A DNA stretch of 64,000 nt, taken from assembly GCA_014871385.1 (NCBI GenBank), contig CM026429.1, positions 13,181,783 to 13,245,782 of the forward strand, read 5' to 3'. Below, piece by piece: positions 35,923 to 48,531 of the stretch. A program made the translations under genes and the position numbers. The first letter of the stretch is position 1; every line of letters starts with the position of its first letter. The stretch is from Ceratodon purpureus (Eukaryota; Streptophyta; Bryopsida; Pseudoditrichales; Ditrichaceae). The notes beneath the pieces are model-generated. The model did no database searches and was not told where the DNA came from. It was given only the letters and a program-made list of their open reading frames with translations.

Positions 35923-37639
35923 AGGATTTGTCGACGTTATCTGATGTGAGTGGCTATGGCGTTGGTTATGGCTATGGCTGGGTCGGGCGGTGTAGTTGAG
36001 TATGTGAGGTTTGTGATCGGGCCACCGGTGGTTTTGCTTTGACGTCGGTGGTTTGGTTATGGCGACGACAAGCGTGTTGCTTGCACGGTTGTAGAATAGG
36101 TGACCTTGTAGCATTTTCTCCCTCCTGTTCATTGGAATCTGAATAGGGTGTTATTTAAATAAACAGAGCTGATTCTCTATACAGGCTTTTGCGGATCTGC
36201 TCCGCAGATGCACGATGTGCTTTTTTGATTGTGATGTGATCTACCATTGCTGTAGAAGGGATCTAATGATTGTGGTAGTCTCTTACCTTGATTGACAATG
36301 TACCCCGGTCGATTATCATATGTGCAATCTCGTAGTGCAGGTTCTATGCCCTGCTGTAGTTTACAGTTCAGTCTTGGTGTTATCATTATCTCAAATTTCA
36401 GATATTGACGGGATTGTGATTTGCGTTTAATTTCGAAGCGAATCTCAGCCAGATAAATGTTTAGTCAGTTAAATTTCGATGTACTCACATATTCAGTTGG
36501 ATAAGTGTCGGATGCATCACATGTGCCTACATAATGTAAATTTTTTGTAGATGCGCTTCGATGCGGATGTGATACTTTGACTCGAAACTGATATACTTGT
36601 GGGCCTCACTCATGGTCAGTGCTACACGGAGTGTGATTCATGAAAATGAAGAATTCATTTTGCACCATCGAGGTGCCTTTTGAATTTCTTGGTGTGATCA
36701 ACAACTGTGTATCATTATTTTTGCAATCCTTTTCCTCAGACCGCGCACTTCATTACACAAATTCTACAAAAACGGTGTTGCTTCCGGACTACATTGCTTA
36801 GAAGAGGACTGGAGTAATGTCGATATGTGCTGTGGCGCAATGAGGACTACCTGCAGAATGTGAAGACATTCAACAAGATTTGTGCTTAAGTCCAAGCAGT
36901 AGGTTATGTTCTTCAGTCGTATGTCAGCTGCAACAAAATGCAACTCTGAAATCATATTGAATCAAATACTAAAGGTCCAGTATAGGATAACATAAACATA
37001 GCACGCCCAGATGTCACATGCCCCCAAACATATCCCCGAACACCGTCCTAATTACTGATAAGAGTCTTCACATAAAAATTCTGCGTGTATTCGCTCTCCA
37101 TTCAAGGCATTTAATAGACTACAGCGAAAGCTCTACACAAAGGAAACACTCAGCACCTAAATTAATGCAGCTAACTCGCCCTCCTAAACAATCCGCAACC
37201 TTACAACCCATTTCCACATTAAAGAACATAAACAGATATTCCAAACTTACGCAACAACAACATTCCACCCATCGGTTAATAACACTCCACGCTTGATGAT
37301 ACAGAACAAAGTCCGCCAAGCAAAAATACAAACGAACTTGCCAACCGCCATTCCTATCTACAAGAAAAACAAAAATAATATCTCAATACATAACTGCTCC
37401 AGAAAAACAAACATGACTAAAGACACAATATAAGACATTCGCATAACATAAACCCAGTTCTCGACGCCCAAAGTTCAAGACAAACCAGCACGCACAGAAA
37501 TAACACTCACACTCTAAACCAATTATTCCCCAACGCCGAGAACCACGACACCAATACTAGCCAGCACGGCTGCACGACTTGAAGCTTCAAAAAGATCTAG
37601 TCAATTTGTCCCAACAATTTGTAATTCCTCTAGCGAATT
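35923..37639. other. Plastocyanin 3' region and intergenic DNA
   Basis: It begins with the probable 3' untranslated region, with aataaa-like sequence near 36160. No further gene was found up to the palindrome. Confidence 0.4.
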
Positions 37640-38190
37640 CCCGCGTTGGTGGAGCGCTCAATTCCTGTCCATGGGCATATCCTCTGGAAATGATGCCAAC
37701 CATGTACCATACCGGACATCTGGGACTCCCAGAGTCCTAGATCGAGACACACTTTGAATAAGTGGAATTTAAGAACACAGTCTAGTAGAATTTAAGAACA
37801 GCTCCCACAGAATCGCTCGCCACCGAATGGCAGCAGATTCGATGATCTGCTGATAGAAAGGTCGACGTAGACAAGCGCTGGGAATTAGTTGGAGTGAACA
37901 GTGCTACTAGTTGGATCGAACAAGTGCTCGAGACGCGTGTTGAGTCTTGTTGTCATGTGATTTCCGGAATTTGAATGCATTGGAATTCATTTAGGTGAAT
38001 TGAGCTTCATCTCCTGAGCCCGGGCACACCATGGTAGCGAACTAGTGCCAAGCGTGCTTGAGAGAAGAAGTGGTGGCCACGGCCGCAGTCAATGCCCTGG
38101 CCGGGGGGCTGCGGTGGGTGCTCCCATGACTTCCCCAGAAAGGTGCAGTGGAGCGATACACCATACGGTTTGGCCGGCGTGCGGGCGGGG

Positions 38191-38200
38191 CGTATATAAG
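38191..38200 (+). promoter_or_regulatory. TATA box in the left arm, pointing inward
   Basis: CGTATATAAG lies in a GC-rich block with a sharp composition change. Transcription from it would start near 38225 and run toward the palindrome centre. Confidence 0.45.
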
Positions 38201-39904
38201 GGCGCGGTGGCCCTATTTCTGGCACGACTATACTTGAACAGGATCTGTTCTATAGTGCGTACATCTAATCTGTGTTCTCCAACACAGACAAGACCTTCAA
38301 CCCGGACGATGATCCAGGGCTCTCCGTTCTGAGCGCGATTACCGCGGCTCTGTCCCAATCCCTCGGGAGTGGAGTGGAGCTTGCTAGATGAACGTCCCGC
38401 CTGCTCATTCCAGCAGGCGGTGATGGACGGAGAGCGTTCTGACGGGTACCTTCATAAAATCACTTTTATCGAATTTTATCAAATTACATTCTTAGACGAA
38501 GACCCCACCTTGTCTACTCTAACCAAATTAACATTAAAACATGAATATTTTTAAATTGAATAAATCAATGTAAATAAACACTCGCAGGTTTCTGAATCTT
38601 ATATGCTACTTCCAAAAAAATCAAAAAATTAAAAAATTAAAAAACAATCATTGAATAAATGAAGGTAGCCTATTAAAATAGATTTTTACCTATGTGTTAC
38701 TTTGTAAAACCTTTAAAGCAATTTATCTACAAAAAAACTATAATGCATTTCATGTTTTCCAATTTGTATTTTAAAATTAATCTTATAAGTCAATTAAAAA
38801 TGATATAGATTTAGCAACATCTAATCGTTGTTTCACCTTGTGCACATAAAAGAGCCTACATTGTGATTGCATAACTTCCAATACATAATAGTCATATTGC
38901 AAGATGATGTACATTTAAAAATATAAAAGTGCTATTAAAAAAATGTTTTTTATTTTTTATTTTTTATTTTACAAAAAGAAATTGATGGGATTGGAGAATT
39001 GAGGTTAAATCATAGAGGCTCAATGTTGTAATTGCCATATTAGTATTATAGTACATATTTATTTTATTCAAAAACTAATATGTATTTGACGCCTTTAGAT
39101 AATTAAAAATTTTGAATGTGCAATTAATTAATACCAATTTATGGAATTAACACTTTTATATGAAATAAGCGTATCAAAACATAAAACAATTTGATTAACC
39201 CCTAAAGCTTGATTAAAATGCAATAATTTTTAATCTGGTGTGAAATTCATAAGTGTTTTTGAAAAGGTTTATTTGTTAAAAAGTTAGCATTTTGGATGGT
39301 TTTAAAAGGTTTCTCATCAAGCTTAAAAGTTTTAAAAGAAGAAATTAATACCGCATTATATATATATATACACATACACATATTATATTTGTAACAAATT
39401 ATAATTGCAAGTTTATTTGGTGTGGAACAACTTGTCATTTATCTTTTATTGGCAAGTATTTTGATGGCACTCCTTCTTGTTATTCTCATGCCAAAGAAGT
39501 CTATATTTGACGAACTCCTAAGAAGCCAAAGGTATTTGAAGGCTTCTACTTTCATGTTGTTGATATCCATCACATGTGTTCATATTAATTTTCAATCTGC
39601 TTGGCAATAAAGTCATTCAAAAAGTTGCAAAAGTTTTTCTTTAAATTCCAAAATTTGCATCAATTGGTTGTATTTATATAATTTTTGAAAAATGTGACAA
39701 GAAAACTAAATCATTAAATCTAAAAGCTTTATATAACTCACTCTAGTCACTAAATTGCAAATTATTTTGTAACTAAGGTCAAAATGGAGGACGAGATTTT
39801 TTCAAGTGCATTACATTTTAAAAAAAAATTGCATTAGATTTTTTCAATTTAAGAAAATTGTCTATTTAAAACAATTTTTTCAATCAATTGTAACATTTTC
39901 ATAT

Positions 39905-40664
39905 TCAATTTAATATGGGGCATAACTTTTTAATTTTGCATGATGTCTTTAAACAAAGCTTGCAAAAAGTATGACCGCATATGGTTGTGGTGGGTTGAAA
40001 TAGAACTTCTAGGTTCGCCTGCACAAGTTCCACATTCTTAGTAACGTATAACTATCACTTTTTCATTCGAATATTGATGTAGGTATACTGTATATTGAAC
40101 GTATAGTTTGAGAAAACTTACCCCACACTGAAGCTCTTCTTTGAGTCTCTTTACCCGGTTAACAACTTCTTCTAAGGAACCTAGAAGGCTCCTAGACGAT
40201 GCCCCAGGTGTGTCACCCTCGTTAGGAACCAACGGTTCTTCATCGGCAGACACTCGGCGTAATCTCCTGTGCCTGCAAGAATAGAAACACCTACAGTGGT
40301 TAATTACGTGCCTAGAAACGTTTCACAGGATGGAAACTGCAAAAGGAATCATGTTTTTCTGTGATCCTGTTAACAGTTATGCTATACACCGTCACAAACG
40401 TAGAGCAGACAATGTCGTTAATCATTACAATGCTCTACATCTGTGACTTATTCCATGCGTGACACCCAAGATTGTTGCTCACATGAGCACATAATCCTGT
40501 GCAAACGATGACATTGGACTAAAAATATGAAATGCTTGCGCAGTCCTAAGAGTACCTCAGTCTACTAAGTGGTGTAGCAGCTTGCTCAATCTGAGTCGTC
40601 TCGAGCGCAATGCCTCGGGAATTCCGCATTCCTAACGCCTTGAGCATCCGGTCTATGACTAACT
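39905..40664 (-). pseudogene. RING-finger gene fragment, left copy
   Basis: This is the mirror image of 41226-41985. It carries the same three exons in the same state and runs outward from the palindrome centre. Confidence 0.65.
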
Positions 40665-40757
40665 CTGTCAAATAAGCTTTCAGTTATTCACAAACTAGCC
40701 CTAATTCACACACTTCACCAAGCTCACCCAATCCAACCCATGAACCCATGTTTGGGT

Positions 40758-41132
40758 GCTTCTGATAAATCTTGAAGGTACTTGTACCTAATGATGCGTA
40801 ATTGAGGACGCAATTGCTTTGGAAGACGAAGAAGAGCCACAATTAGACTGCCTGTTGTGCTCCTCAGTTTTTGTGCTTTTTGTCTGTTGTAGGAAGTAAC
40901 GAACTTCACTGTTGTTGTTTTTGTTTATTTTGGAGATTTACGGTCTTTGGAAACAAAGAGAGTCTCTCTGCAGTGCCAAGCGTGTTGGTTAAGACATACG
41001 CCACAGGTTTTCTGTTGTTTTGAGCAGAAACAAAAGATTGTACCCGAGGAGGAGTGGGACGCGTTCATTACCACTTTGGCGTTGTTGTTTCTTCGGAGGA
41101 TAAAGCTCTGGAGATGATACAGGTGAGAAAGA
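40758..41132. other. Palindrome spacer, 375 bp
   Basis: Unique sequence separates the arms and would be the loop of a hairpin transcript. Its right end (to about 41122) reads like an exon closing ALEMIQ before a GTGAGA donor, but its phase does not join the next exon cleanly, so it may instead be leader sequence of the RING gene. Confidence 0.6.
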
Positions 41133-41225
41133 ACCCAAACATGGGTTCATGGGTTGGATTGGGTGAGCTTGGTGAAGTGTGTGAATTAGGGCTAGTTTGT
41201 GAATAACTGAAAGCTTATTTGACAG

Positions 41226-41985
41226 AGTTAGTCATAGACCGGATGCTCAAGGCGTTAGGAATGCGGAATTCCCGAGGCATTGCGCTCGAGACGACTCAGA
41301 TTGAGCAAGCTGCTACACCACTTAGTAGACTGAGGTACTCTTAGGACTGCGCAAGCATTTCATATTTTTAGTCCAATGTCATCGTTTGCACAGGATTATG
41401 TGCTCATGTGAGCAACAATCTTGGGTGTCACGCATGGAATAAGTCACAGATGTAGAGCATTGTAATGATTAACGACATTGTCTGCTCTACGTTTGTGACG
41501 GTGTATAGCATAACTGTTAACAGGATCACAGAAAAACATGATTCCTTTTGCAGTTTCCATCCTGTGAAACGTTTCTAGGCACGTAATTAACCACTGTAGG
41601 TGTTTCTATTCTTGCAGGCACAGGAGATTACGCCGAGTGTCTGCCGATGAAGAACCGTTGGTTCCTAACGAGGGTGACACACCTGGGGCATCGTCTAGGA
41701 GCCTTCTAGGTTCCTTAGAAGAAGTTGTTAACCGGGTAAAGAGACTCAAAGAAGAGCTTCAGTGTGGGGTAAGTTTTCTCAAACTATACGTTCAATATAC
41801 AGTATACCTACATCAATATTCGAATGAAAAAGTGATAGTTATACGTTACTAAGAATGTGGAACTTGTGCAGGCGAACCTAGAAGTTCTATTTCAACCCAC
41901 CACAACCATATGCGGTCATACTTTTTGCAAGCTTTGTTTAAAGACATCATGCAAAATTAAAAAGTTATGCCCCATATTAAATTGA
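41226..41985 (+). pseudogene. RING-finger gene fragment, right copy
   Basis: Three exons join in phase: 41226-41334 (MLKALGMRNSRGIALETTQ), 41618-41768 (RRVSADEEPLVPNEGD to KRLKEELQCG) and 41872-41985. The last reads LEVLFQPTTTICGHTFCKLC, the core of a RING finger closest to LONRF/TRIM-like E3 ligases. The motif is damaged. The second Cys of the first pair is missing (CGAN instead of CxxC) and the final CPxC lacks its last Cys before a stop in AT-rich sequence. The start exon and everything after the RING are absent. It looks like a captured gene fragment whose intact parent should lie elsewhere in the genome. Confidence 0.65.
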
Positions 41986-43689
41986 ATATGAAAATGTTAC
42001 AATTGATTGAAAAAATTGTTTTAAATAGACAATTTTCTTAAATTGAAAAAATCTAATGCAATTTTTTTTTAAAATGTAATGCACTTGAAAAAATCTCGTC
42101 CTCCATTTTGACCTTAGTTACAAAATAATTTGCAATTTAGTGACTAGAGTGAGTTATATAAAGCTTTTAGATTTAATGATTTAGTTTTCTTGTCACATTT
42201 TTCAAAAATTATATAAATACAACCAATTGATGCAAATTTTGGAATTTAAAGAAAAACTTTTGCAACTTTTTGAATGACTTTATTGCCAAGCAGATTGAAA
42301 ATTAATATGAACACATGTGATGGATATCAACAACATGAAAGTAGAAGCCTTCAAATACCTTTGGCTTCTTAGGAGTTCGTCAAATATAGACTTCTTTGGC
42401 ATGAGAATAACAAGAAGGAGTGCCATCAAAATACTTGCCAATAAAAGATAAATGACAAGTTGTTCCACACCAAATAAACTTGCAATTATAATTTGTTACA
42501 AATATAATATGTGTATGTGTATATATATATATAATGCGGTATTAATTTCTTCTTTTAAAACTTTTAAGCTTGATGAGAAACCTTTTAAAACCATCCAAAA
42601 TGCTAACTTTTTAACAAATAAACCTTTTCAAAAACACTTATGAATTTCACACCAGATTAAAAATTATTGCATTTTAATCAAGCTTTAGGGGTTAATCAAA
42701 TTGTTTTATGTTTTGATACGCTTATTTCATATAAAAGTGTTAATTCCATAAATTGGTATTAATTAATTGCACATTCAAAATTTTTAATTATCTAAAGGCG
42801 TCAAATACATATTAGTTTTTGAATAAAATAAATATGTACTATAATACTAATATGGCAATTACAACATTGAGCCTCTATGATTTAACCTCAATTCTCCAAT
42901 CCCATCAATTTCTTTTTGTAAAATAAAAAATAAAAAATAAAAAACATTTTTTTAATAGCACTTTTATATTTTTAAATGTACATCATCTTGCAATATGACT
43001 ATTATGTATTGGAAGTTATGCAATCACAATGTAGGCTCTTTTATGTGCACAAGGTGAAACAACGATTAGATGTTGCTAAATCTATATCATTTTTAATTGA
43101 CTTATAAGATTAATTTTAAAATACAAATTGGAAAACATGAAATGCATTATAGTTTTTTTGTAGATAAATTGCTTTAAAGGTTTTACAAAGTAACACATAG
43201 GTAAAAATCTATTTTAATAGGCTACCTTCATTTATTCAATGATTGTTTTTTAATTTTTTAATTTTTTGATTTTTTTGGAAGTAGCATATAAGATTCAGAA
43301 ACCTGCGAGTGTTTATTTACATTGATTTATTCAATTTAAAAATATTCATGTTTTAATGTTAATTTGGTTAGAGTAGACAAGGTGGGGTCTTCGTCTAAGA
43401 ATGTAATTTGATAAAATTCGATAAAAGTGATTTTATGAAGGTACCCGTCAGAACGCTCTCCGTCCATCACCGCCTGCTGGAATGAGCAGGCGGGACGTTC
43501 ATCTAGCAAGCTCCACTCCACTCCCGAGGGATTGGGACAGAGCCGCGGTAATCGCGCTCAGAACGGAGAGCCCTGGATCATCGTCCGGGTTGAAGGTCTT
43601 GTCTGTGTTGGAGAACACAGATTAGATGTACGCACTATAGAACAGATCCTGTTCAAGTATAGTCGTGCCAGAAATAGGGCCACCGCGCC

Positions 43690-43699
43690 CTTATATACG
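43690..43699 (-). promoter_or_regulatory. TATA box in the right arm, pointing inward
   Basis: This is the mirror copy of 38191-38200 on the minus strand. Confidence 0.45.
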
Positions 43700-44305
43700 C
43701 CCCGCCCGCACGCCGGCCAAACCGTATGGTGTATCGCTCCACTGCACCTTTCTGGGGAAGTCATGGGAGCACCCACCGCAGCCCCCCGGCCAGGGCATTG
43801 ACTGCGGCCGTGGCCACCACTTCTTCTCTCAAGCACGCTTGGCACTAGTTCGCTACCATGGTGTGCCCGGGCTCAGGAGATGAAGCTCAATTCACCTAAA
43901 TGAATTCCAATGCATTCAAATTCCGGAAATCACATGACAACAAGACTCAACACGCGTCTCGAGCACTTGTTCGATCCAACTAGTAGCACTGTTCACTCCA
44001 ACTAATTCCCAGCGCTTGTCTACGTCGACCTTTCTATCAGCAGATCATCGAATCTGCTGCCATTCGGTGGCGAGCGATTCTGTGGGAGCTGTTCTTAAAT
44101 TCTACTAGACTGTGTTCTTAAATTCCACTTATTCAAAGTGTGTCTCGATCTAGGACTCTGGGAGTCCCAGATGTCCGGTATGGTACATGGTTGGCATCAT
44201 TTCCAGAGGATATGCCCATGGGCAGGAATTGAGCGCTCCTCCAACGCGGGCAGCCGCTGGCTGACGACTGTTGATTAATCGTAACTATTGAATGATGCGA
44301 TCCTT

Positions 44306-45804
44306 TCAGAAATTTGAGGCTACTTCTATGGGATGTTGGGAAGCTGACTTAGCCGAGTCTTCATGTAGATTAGTCGATTGAGTGGAATCAGGTGACGATG
44401 CTTGCAAGGCTTGGGAGAGCGGGATGGTATTCGCCCCAAGTGTCAGCGCGTCTTCGTCCACCCACCGCTTGTAGTCCTGGAACAGGTAATCCAGAAACAA
44501 CGGGATGAGGCGGTCTAACATCGCTTGCATTATCCTGCACGGCAAGACAGCAGAACGGAGTAGTGGTTAGCTGAGCCCCTAGCAATGAGCATCACAAGGT
44601 CGAGAATTTCATATAACAGCTCTCCATTGAAGACCACTTCGATGGGCTGGTTATCATTGCGAAGGTGTAAAACCTGGCTAAACATTCTATTCGCTGATGA
44701 TATTTGCTAGCGTTGAGTTTGCAGGGTGGGAACATACGCATTTCCAGGGACTTCCACAGCTGAAAGAGGTAACATTGTGAAAGGAACTGTGTAGACCTGC
44801 CAGTATCACACTCGTCAGGAAACTGCACTTCTTACCAAAGCTTAGACATCACCATCGCTTCTGTACCAAATACATCTAGGAAACAACAAATCTTGACATC
44901 TGTTAAAATAGGCAAACGTCGTCTCGCTATATGAGAAGTATGTGGTTCTATCTGCTGTTCCGCAGGGTCAGCAGCACATACTTTGCATGGAATTGAATGC
45001 TATTTCGTTATGGGATAGTCAAAATCCCTCCACAACTGCTTTATGGTGCAGATTCCAGACTCTAAAGCAAAGCAGATAAAAGTCATACCTCTAAGAATAC
45101 ACTCAGCTCGGTTTCCAAGTTGAGTACTTGACCACCTTCAGGAGTGTCATGCCATGTCAAGTGATTCTTCAAGCTGGCTACACACAAAAATCGAGTTTCG
45201 TAAAACATTACTCGTATTACAAGGAAATCCCCAGTTCTAAAACAAAAGTCAGGACATATCTTGCCCTTATGATTCCACAAGACTGCATAATTGGACTAGA
45301 ATCCACGGCAAAAATACCTGAAAAACGCTCGTTCTGGTCTTCCACGGCTTGAGACCCTTGAAACTGCAAAAAGATTATACCATATAATGTCAGACCAAGT
45401 ACTAACGCCTGAACAAAGAAGTCTAAATGATGCATTACAGGAAGTCGAGTGTTTAGGGTACCATGCATTGGCGCATTTCCACTCGGCAATCCACATCGCT
45501 GGCAGCCACAAATAGGTCGACGATAGGGGCAACCTCGAAGTTGAGGAGTGTAACTTTCGGCAAGTAGCACCGGTACACATCGTCACCCACATATTCGTAC
45601 CGCTGCAAGGCTTTCGTGTTCAGCATGGACTGCGTCCCGGCAGGTTGTTGAAGAAAGGTGCTCAAGTGCTGTGGCATGCCCGAAGGGTCTGTCAACGTAA
45701 CGAGAGGAACGCTTTCTTGCTTCTTTACTCGCAGATTTGCCTTTCTGTGTGCCGCAACGACCGGCGTTTGGTGCTGCCAACATTTTTGGTTCGTCGAATG
45801 CGAC
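44306..45804 (-). CDS. DUF1997 family protein (N-terminus unresolved)
   Basis: Five exons agree in phase: 45804-45462, 45363-45318, 45177-45089, 44796-44738 and 44534-44306. DUF1997 proteins occur in plants and cyanobacteria and are mostly plastid-predicted, with no established biochemical role. Diagnostic parts are LPKVTLLNFEVAPIVDLFV, then QGSQAVEDQNERFS, then VPFTMLPLSAVEVPGNA, and finally LDRLIPLFLDYLFQDYKRW, each on a separate exon. A Ser/Thr-rich tail ends the protein. At least one upstream exon with the start and transit peptide is missing; minus-strand sequence around 45900-46200 is a candidate area. The large inverted repeat begins 56 bp after the stop, so the 3' untranslated region probably runs into it. 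Confidence 0.8.
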
Positions 45805-47633
45805 CTGCACATTAATCAATATCCTCTACTTGAGTATGACTTCGCACAATCAGCTAAAGCACACACAAATTCAGAAGAGGAGTCGATTCGTTATTGTCAC
45901 CTTCTGGATTGTCTGGCAGGATTTAGTCCAGGAGAGAGCGCAGCAAGTGCCGACCAATCCCGGCATGCTCTGTCGGTCATTCGCCCAAGAGATGCCTGCA
46001 AGCACCGTGCAGATAAATGAGTCATGGCGGGTCACACATGCGAGGATTCTAGTATCCACTTTTGCAATTGTCAGGGCTACACATATGACATGCCATCTCT
46101 CAGATGATAAACTCCACTTGTTCCCAATCTCCAAATCTCTCAACCAGTCCGGCACAAAAAATGCAACAGTCCGGTAGAATCCTTGAAACCCAAATGTCCT
46201 CACTCCCCTCTATCCCATCTTCGCAACACCCTACCAAAAACCACCACATGGGTCTGCTAGCTCTATCCCCATCCACGGCGACGACAGGTCAACAATTACA
46301 CCAGAAGCAACAAACTCCATAGCCGATCCAACACAAAACTCCTCCCAAACTCACGAAGATTCACCAAAAAAAAAAAAAAAGCAACATACTTGAGTCCGGC
46401 AAGGCAACACCGTAGCAGCAGAGGTGGAAGCAAGCGAAGCACCACCACCACCACCAACGCACTCACTCACACCAGGCACGCACACCGTCGCCATCGCCAT
46501 CCCCACACCTCTGATCCTCCACCCAAAGCCCCCAAATGCCGCACCTTGCCCAACTCACTCTCTACCTCCTCACCAACCCCCCAATCCCCAAGTTCACTGC
46601 TCCATTGCAACTCTCACAAAACTCACACTCTCACAACTCAAACTCTCACCTTGACTGATATCACAAACTCTAGACTAAGTGCACCAACTTGGTGTAGAAC
46701 TCCAGCAACCTCTTCAAAACATGGTGATGGAATTCAGAAACCTTCAACCAAGGTGATGGAAATCACAACTTGATGCAATCCAACTACTGTTTTTTTTTTT
46801 TTTTTTTTTTTCTCTTGATTATCGCCCACTAGTCCCACAACTGGGATGAATTGGAGTGCGGTGACTGAAGGTGAAGGGATGCAGGACTTTGTTATGGGAT
46901 GTGATAGTATGCAAGTGTGTGCATTAACTAGTGATCCGGAAAGGAGGCCTTTTGGCAGTGAGGGATCTGGTGGGGGATGAGCGGAGGTAGTTGTATGGAT
47001 GAGAGGAGAGTTGCCATTTATGATAACAAGTTCCTTGCCACATTCTTCACTGCTCTCCGGTGGCATGGTTTGCACTCCACTCATCAGCCTGGGGATGGGA
47101 ATCATGGGATGGGATTCTTCACCTTGGCAGGTTTGTTGAGTTACTCAAGGTGGCACTTTGCGGTACTGCTCTCTTTTTTTGGTTTCTTTTTGTTATTTTT
47201 TCTTCTTTTTTGTACATTGGATGGAGCTTTGCGTTGGTGTGACACAAACGGGACTTAATTCTATTGAGTTGCTCGTAAATTGATTGAGGAGTGAAATGGA
47301 GGTAACGGATAAAGGAAAAGGAAACGTGATGCTTTGCGTTTTTGGTGTTTTGTATGGTCTTATGATTTATTTATTTTCCTATTGATTTCCAAATTGTTTA
47401 ATGTATTTGATAGTAAACCAATGCTAATGAAGAACGTTTTAGAGATCATACAAGATTTTCATTCATCTTCATCAAAATTTAGATGTTTCTTTGGTTTTTT
47501 TTGGTACGTTTGGTGGATGGTTGGATTAATAGTAAATTTACTAATTTTTGTTAGAAAACGAGTAAGTGACTAAAGATGATTGATTTTGAAATACAAAATG
47601 CTTGCAATGAACCATGTACCTTATTAAGTGGAT
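45805..47633. other. DUF1997 upstream region and intergenic DNA
   Basis: It probably contains the missing 5' exon(s) and promoter of the DUF1997 gene. An A-tract ends near 46380, a CCA/CAC-rich segment spans 46380-46640, and a T-tract lies at 46790-46811. No other gene was recognised. Confidence 0.35.
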
Positions 47634-47637
47634 TTAA

Positions 47638-48527
47638 CCTCTTAAGGTCCAGAGTGTTTTGGGACCTCCAAGACCCAAACTGCAGATTTTGACCACCTTA
47701 TGGAAATTGATGTATGTTTCCAATAAAATTTCCTTTTCTGGTATTTTCAACCGTAAGATCTTCAACCTAACTACTTGCACTAATACCATGTCAAATTTCA
47801 ACTATTGGATCTTTACCATTTGTGAGATTATAACTTTCGAAGTTTACCGATTTTTATTTTTATTTTTTGGCTTTGCTCGAAAGGCATAGTCTAAATGGTG
47901 TCAAGGGAGACTTGATGATTGTTACTCTAAACATTTTGCTCGTATTCTTTTCCATGTAGGTAACTAAGTTGGGCACCTCCATGCAAAATTTTGAAGACTT
48001 ATTTTGGTTTTTTGGCGTTCATGCAAATTATTTTCTAGAAGCAGGTACAAAATCCTCAATATGATAAAACTTAAATACAACTAAAGTTTTTAGGTTTGGA
48101 AAAAAAGTGAACGGTGAAAAGTTACATCTACAAGTTTGTGAATTTTAAAAGAAAAATAAGAATTTGAAAAATTCTTAATTCCCAAATTTTGACAATTTTT
48201 GAAAAGAAAAAATGTAAAATTACAATAAACTTTGAAGCTTGCTCGTGTAATTTTTGGAGGCTGCCCTTGTAAAATTGGTAAACTTTTTTACTTGGGTCAC
48301 TTTAGATTTTGAGTAGTGATTTGGTTATGAACATATTTTTGTTAAAATTTGAAAAAAAAACTAGTGTTAAACTGCCCTAAATTTGACTTTGAAAATTTTA
48401 CCACGTATACCTTGCGGTAGAGGGAGCATCCAGTAAAAATCTTAGGCAAAAATATTACTTTTAACCTCTCCATCTAGGCTGCCCAAAATAGCAAAAACTA
48501 CAATCGGGTTTCCTGGACTTTTAGGGG
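47638..48527. mobile_element. piggyBac-like MITE, 890 bp, TTAA target duplications
   Basis: TTAA occurs on both sides (47634-47637 and 48528-48531). The right end is CTTTTAGGGG; the left end CCTCTTAAGGTCC is more diverged. The interior shares the accgtaagatctt block and the following agattataac/agatcataac block with 51863-52713. It is non-coding. Confidence 0.7.
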
Positions 48528-48531
48528 TTAA

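Larger units (their letters stand above)
37640..40757. repeat. Left arm of a 6.6-kb near-perfect palindrome
   Basis: Every position n pairs with 81890-n in the right arm. Blocks compared across the arm are identical. Differences were seen only at the outer edge (ccatggacagg against ccatgggcagg, and one A/T change in the next 20 bases). From outside in, the arm holds a GC-rich promoter-like block (about 37640-38460), AT-rich sequence with a TTAA/CCCCTAAA end at 39195, and a RING-gene fragment. Confidence 0.95.
39199..42691. mobile_element. TTAA/CCCCTAAA-bounded inner part of the palindrome
   Basis: TTAA followed by CCCCTAAAGCTTGATT at 39195 and its mirror image at 42680-42695 bound 3493 bp that include the centre. 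The ends look like the piggyBac-like MITE ends elsewhere in the window. The symmetry may only reflect one such end copied in both arms, so calling this one element is tentative. Confidence 0.35.
41133..44250. repeat. Right arm of a 6.6-kb near-perfect palindrome
   Basis: This is the reverse complement of 37640-40757. It ends 56 bp from the stop codon of the DUF1997 gene. Beyond 44250 (cagccgctgg) and before 37640 (ctctagcgaa) the flanks no longer match. Confidence 0.95.

Noticed and set aside
37640-38460. GC-rich TATA-bearing block as a possible LTR
   Set aside because: No matching direct repeat, primer site or retroelement protein was seen, so promoter-like block is the safer description.
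46390-46773. 127-residue Thr/Ser/Pro/His-rich frame
   Set aside because: Translation of a CCA/CAC-rich tract. It overlaps the probable leader of the DUF1997 gene and has no domain.
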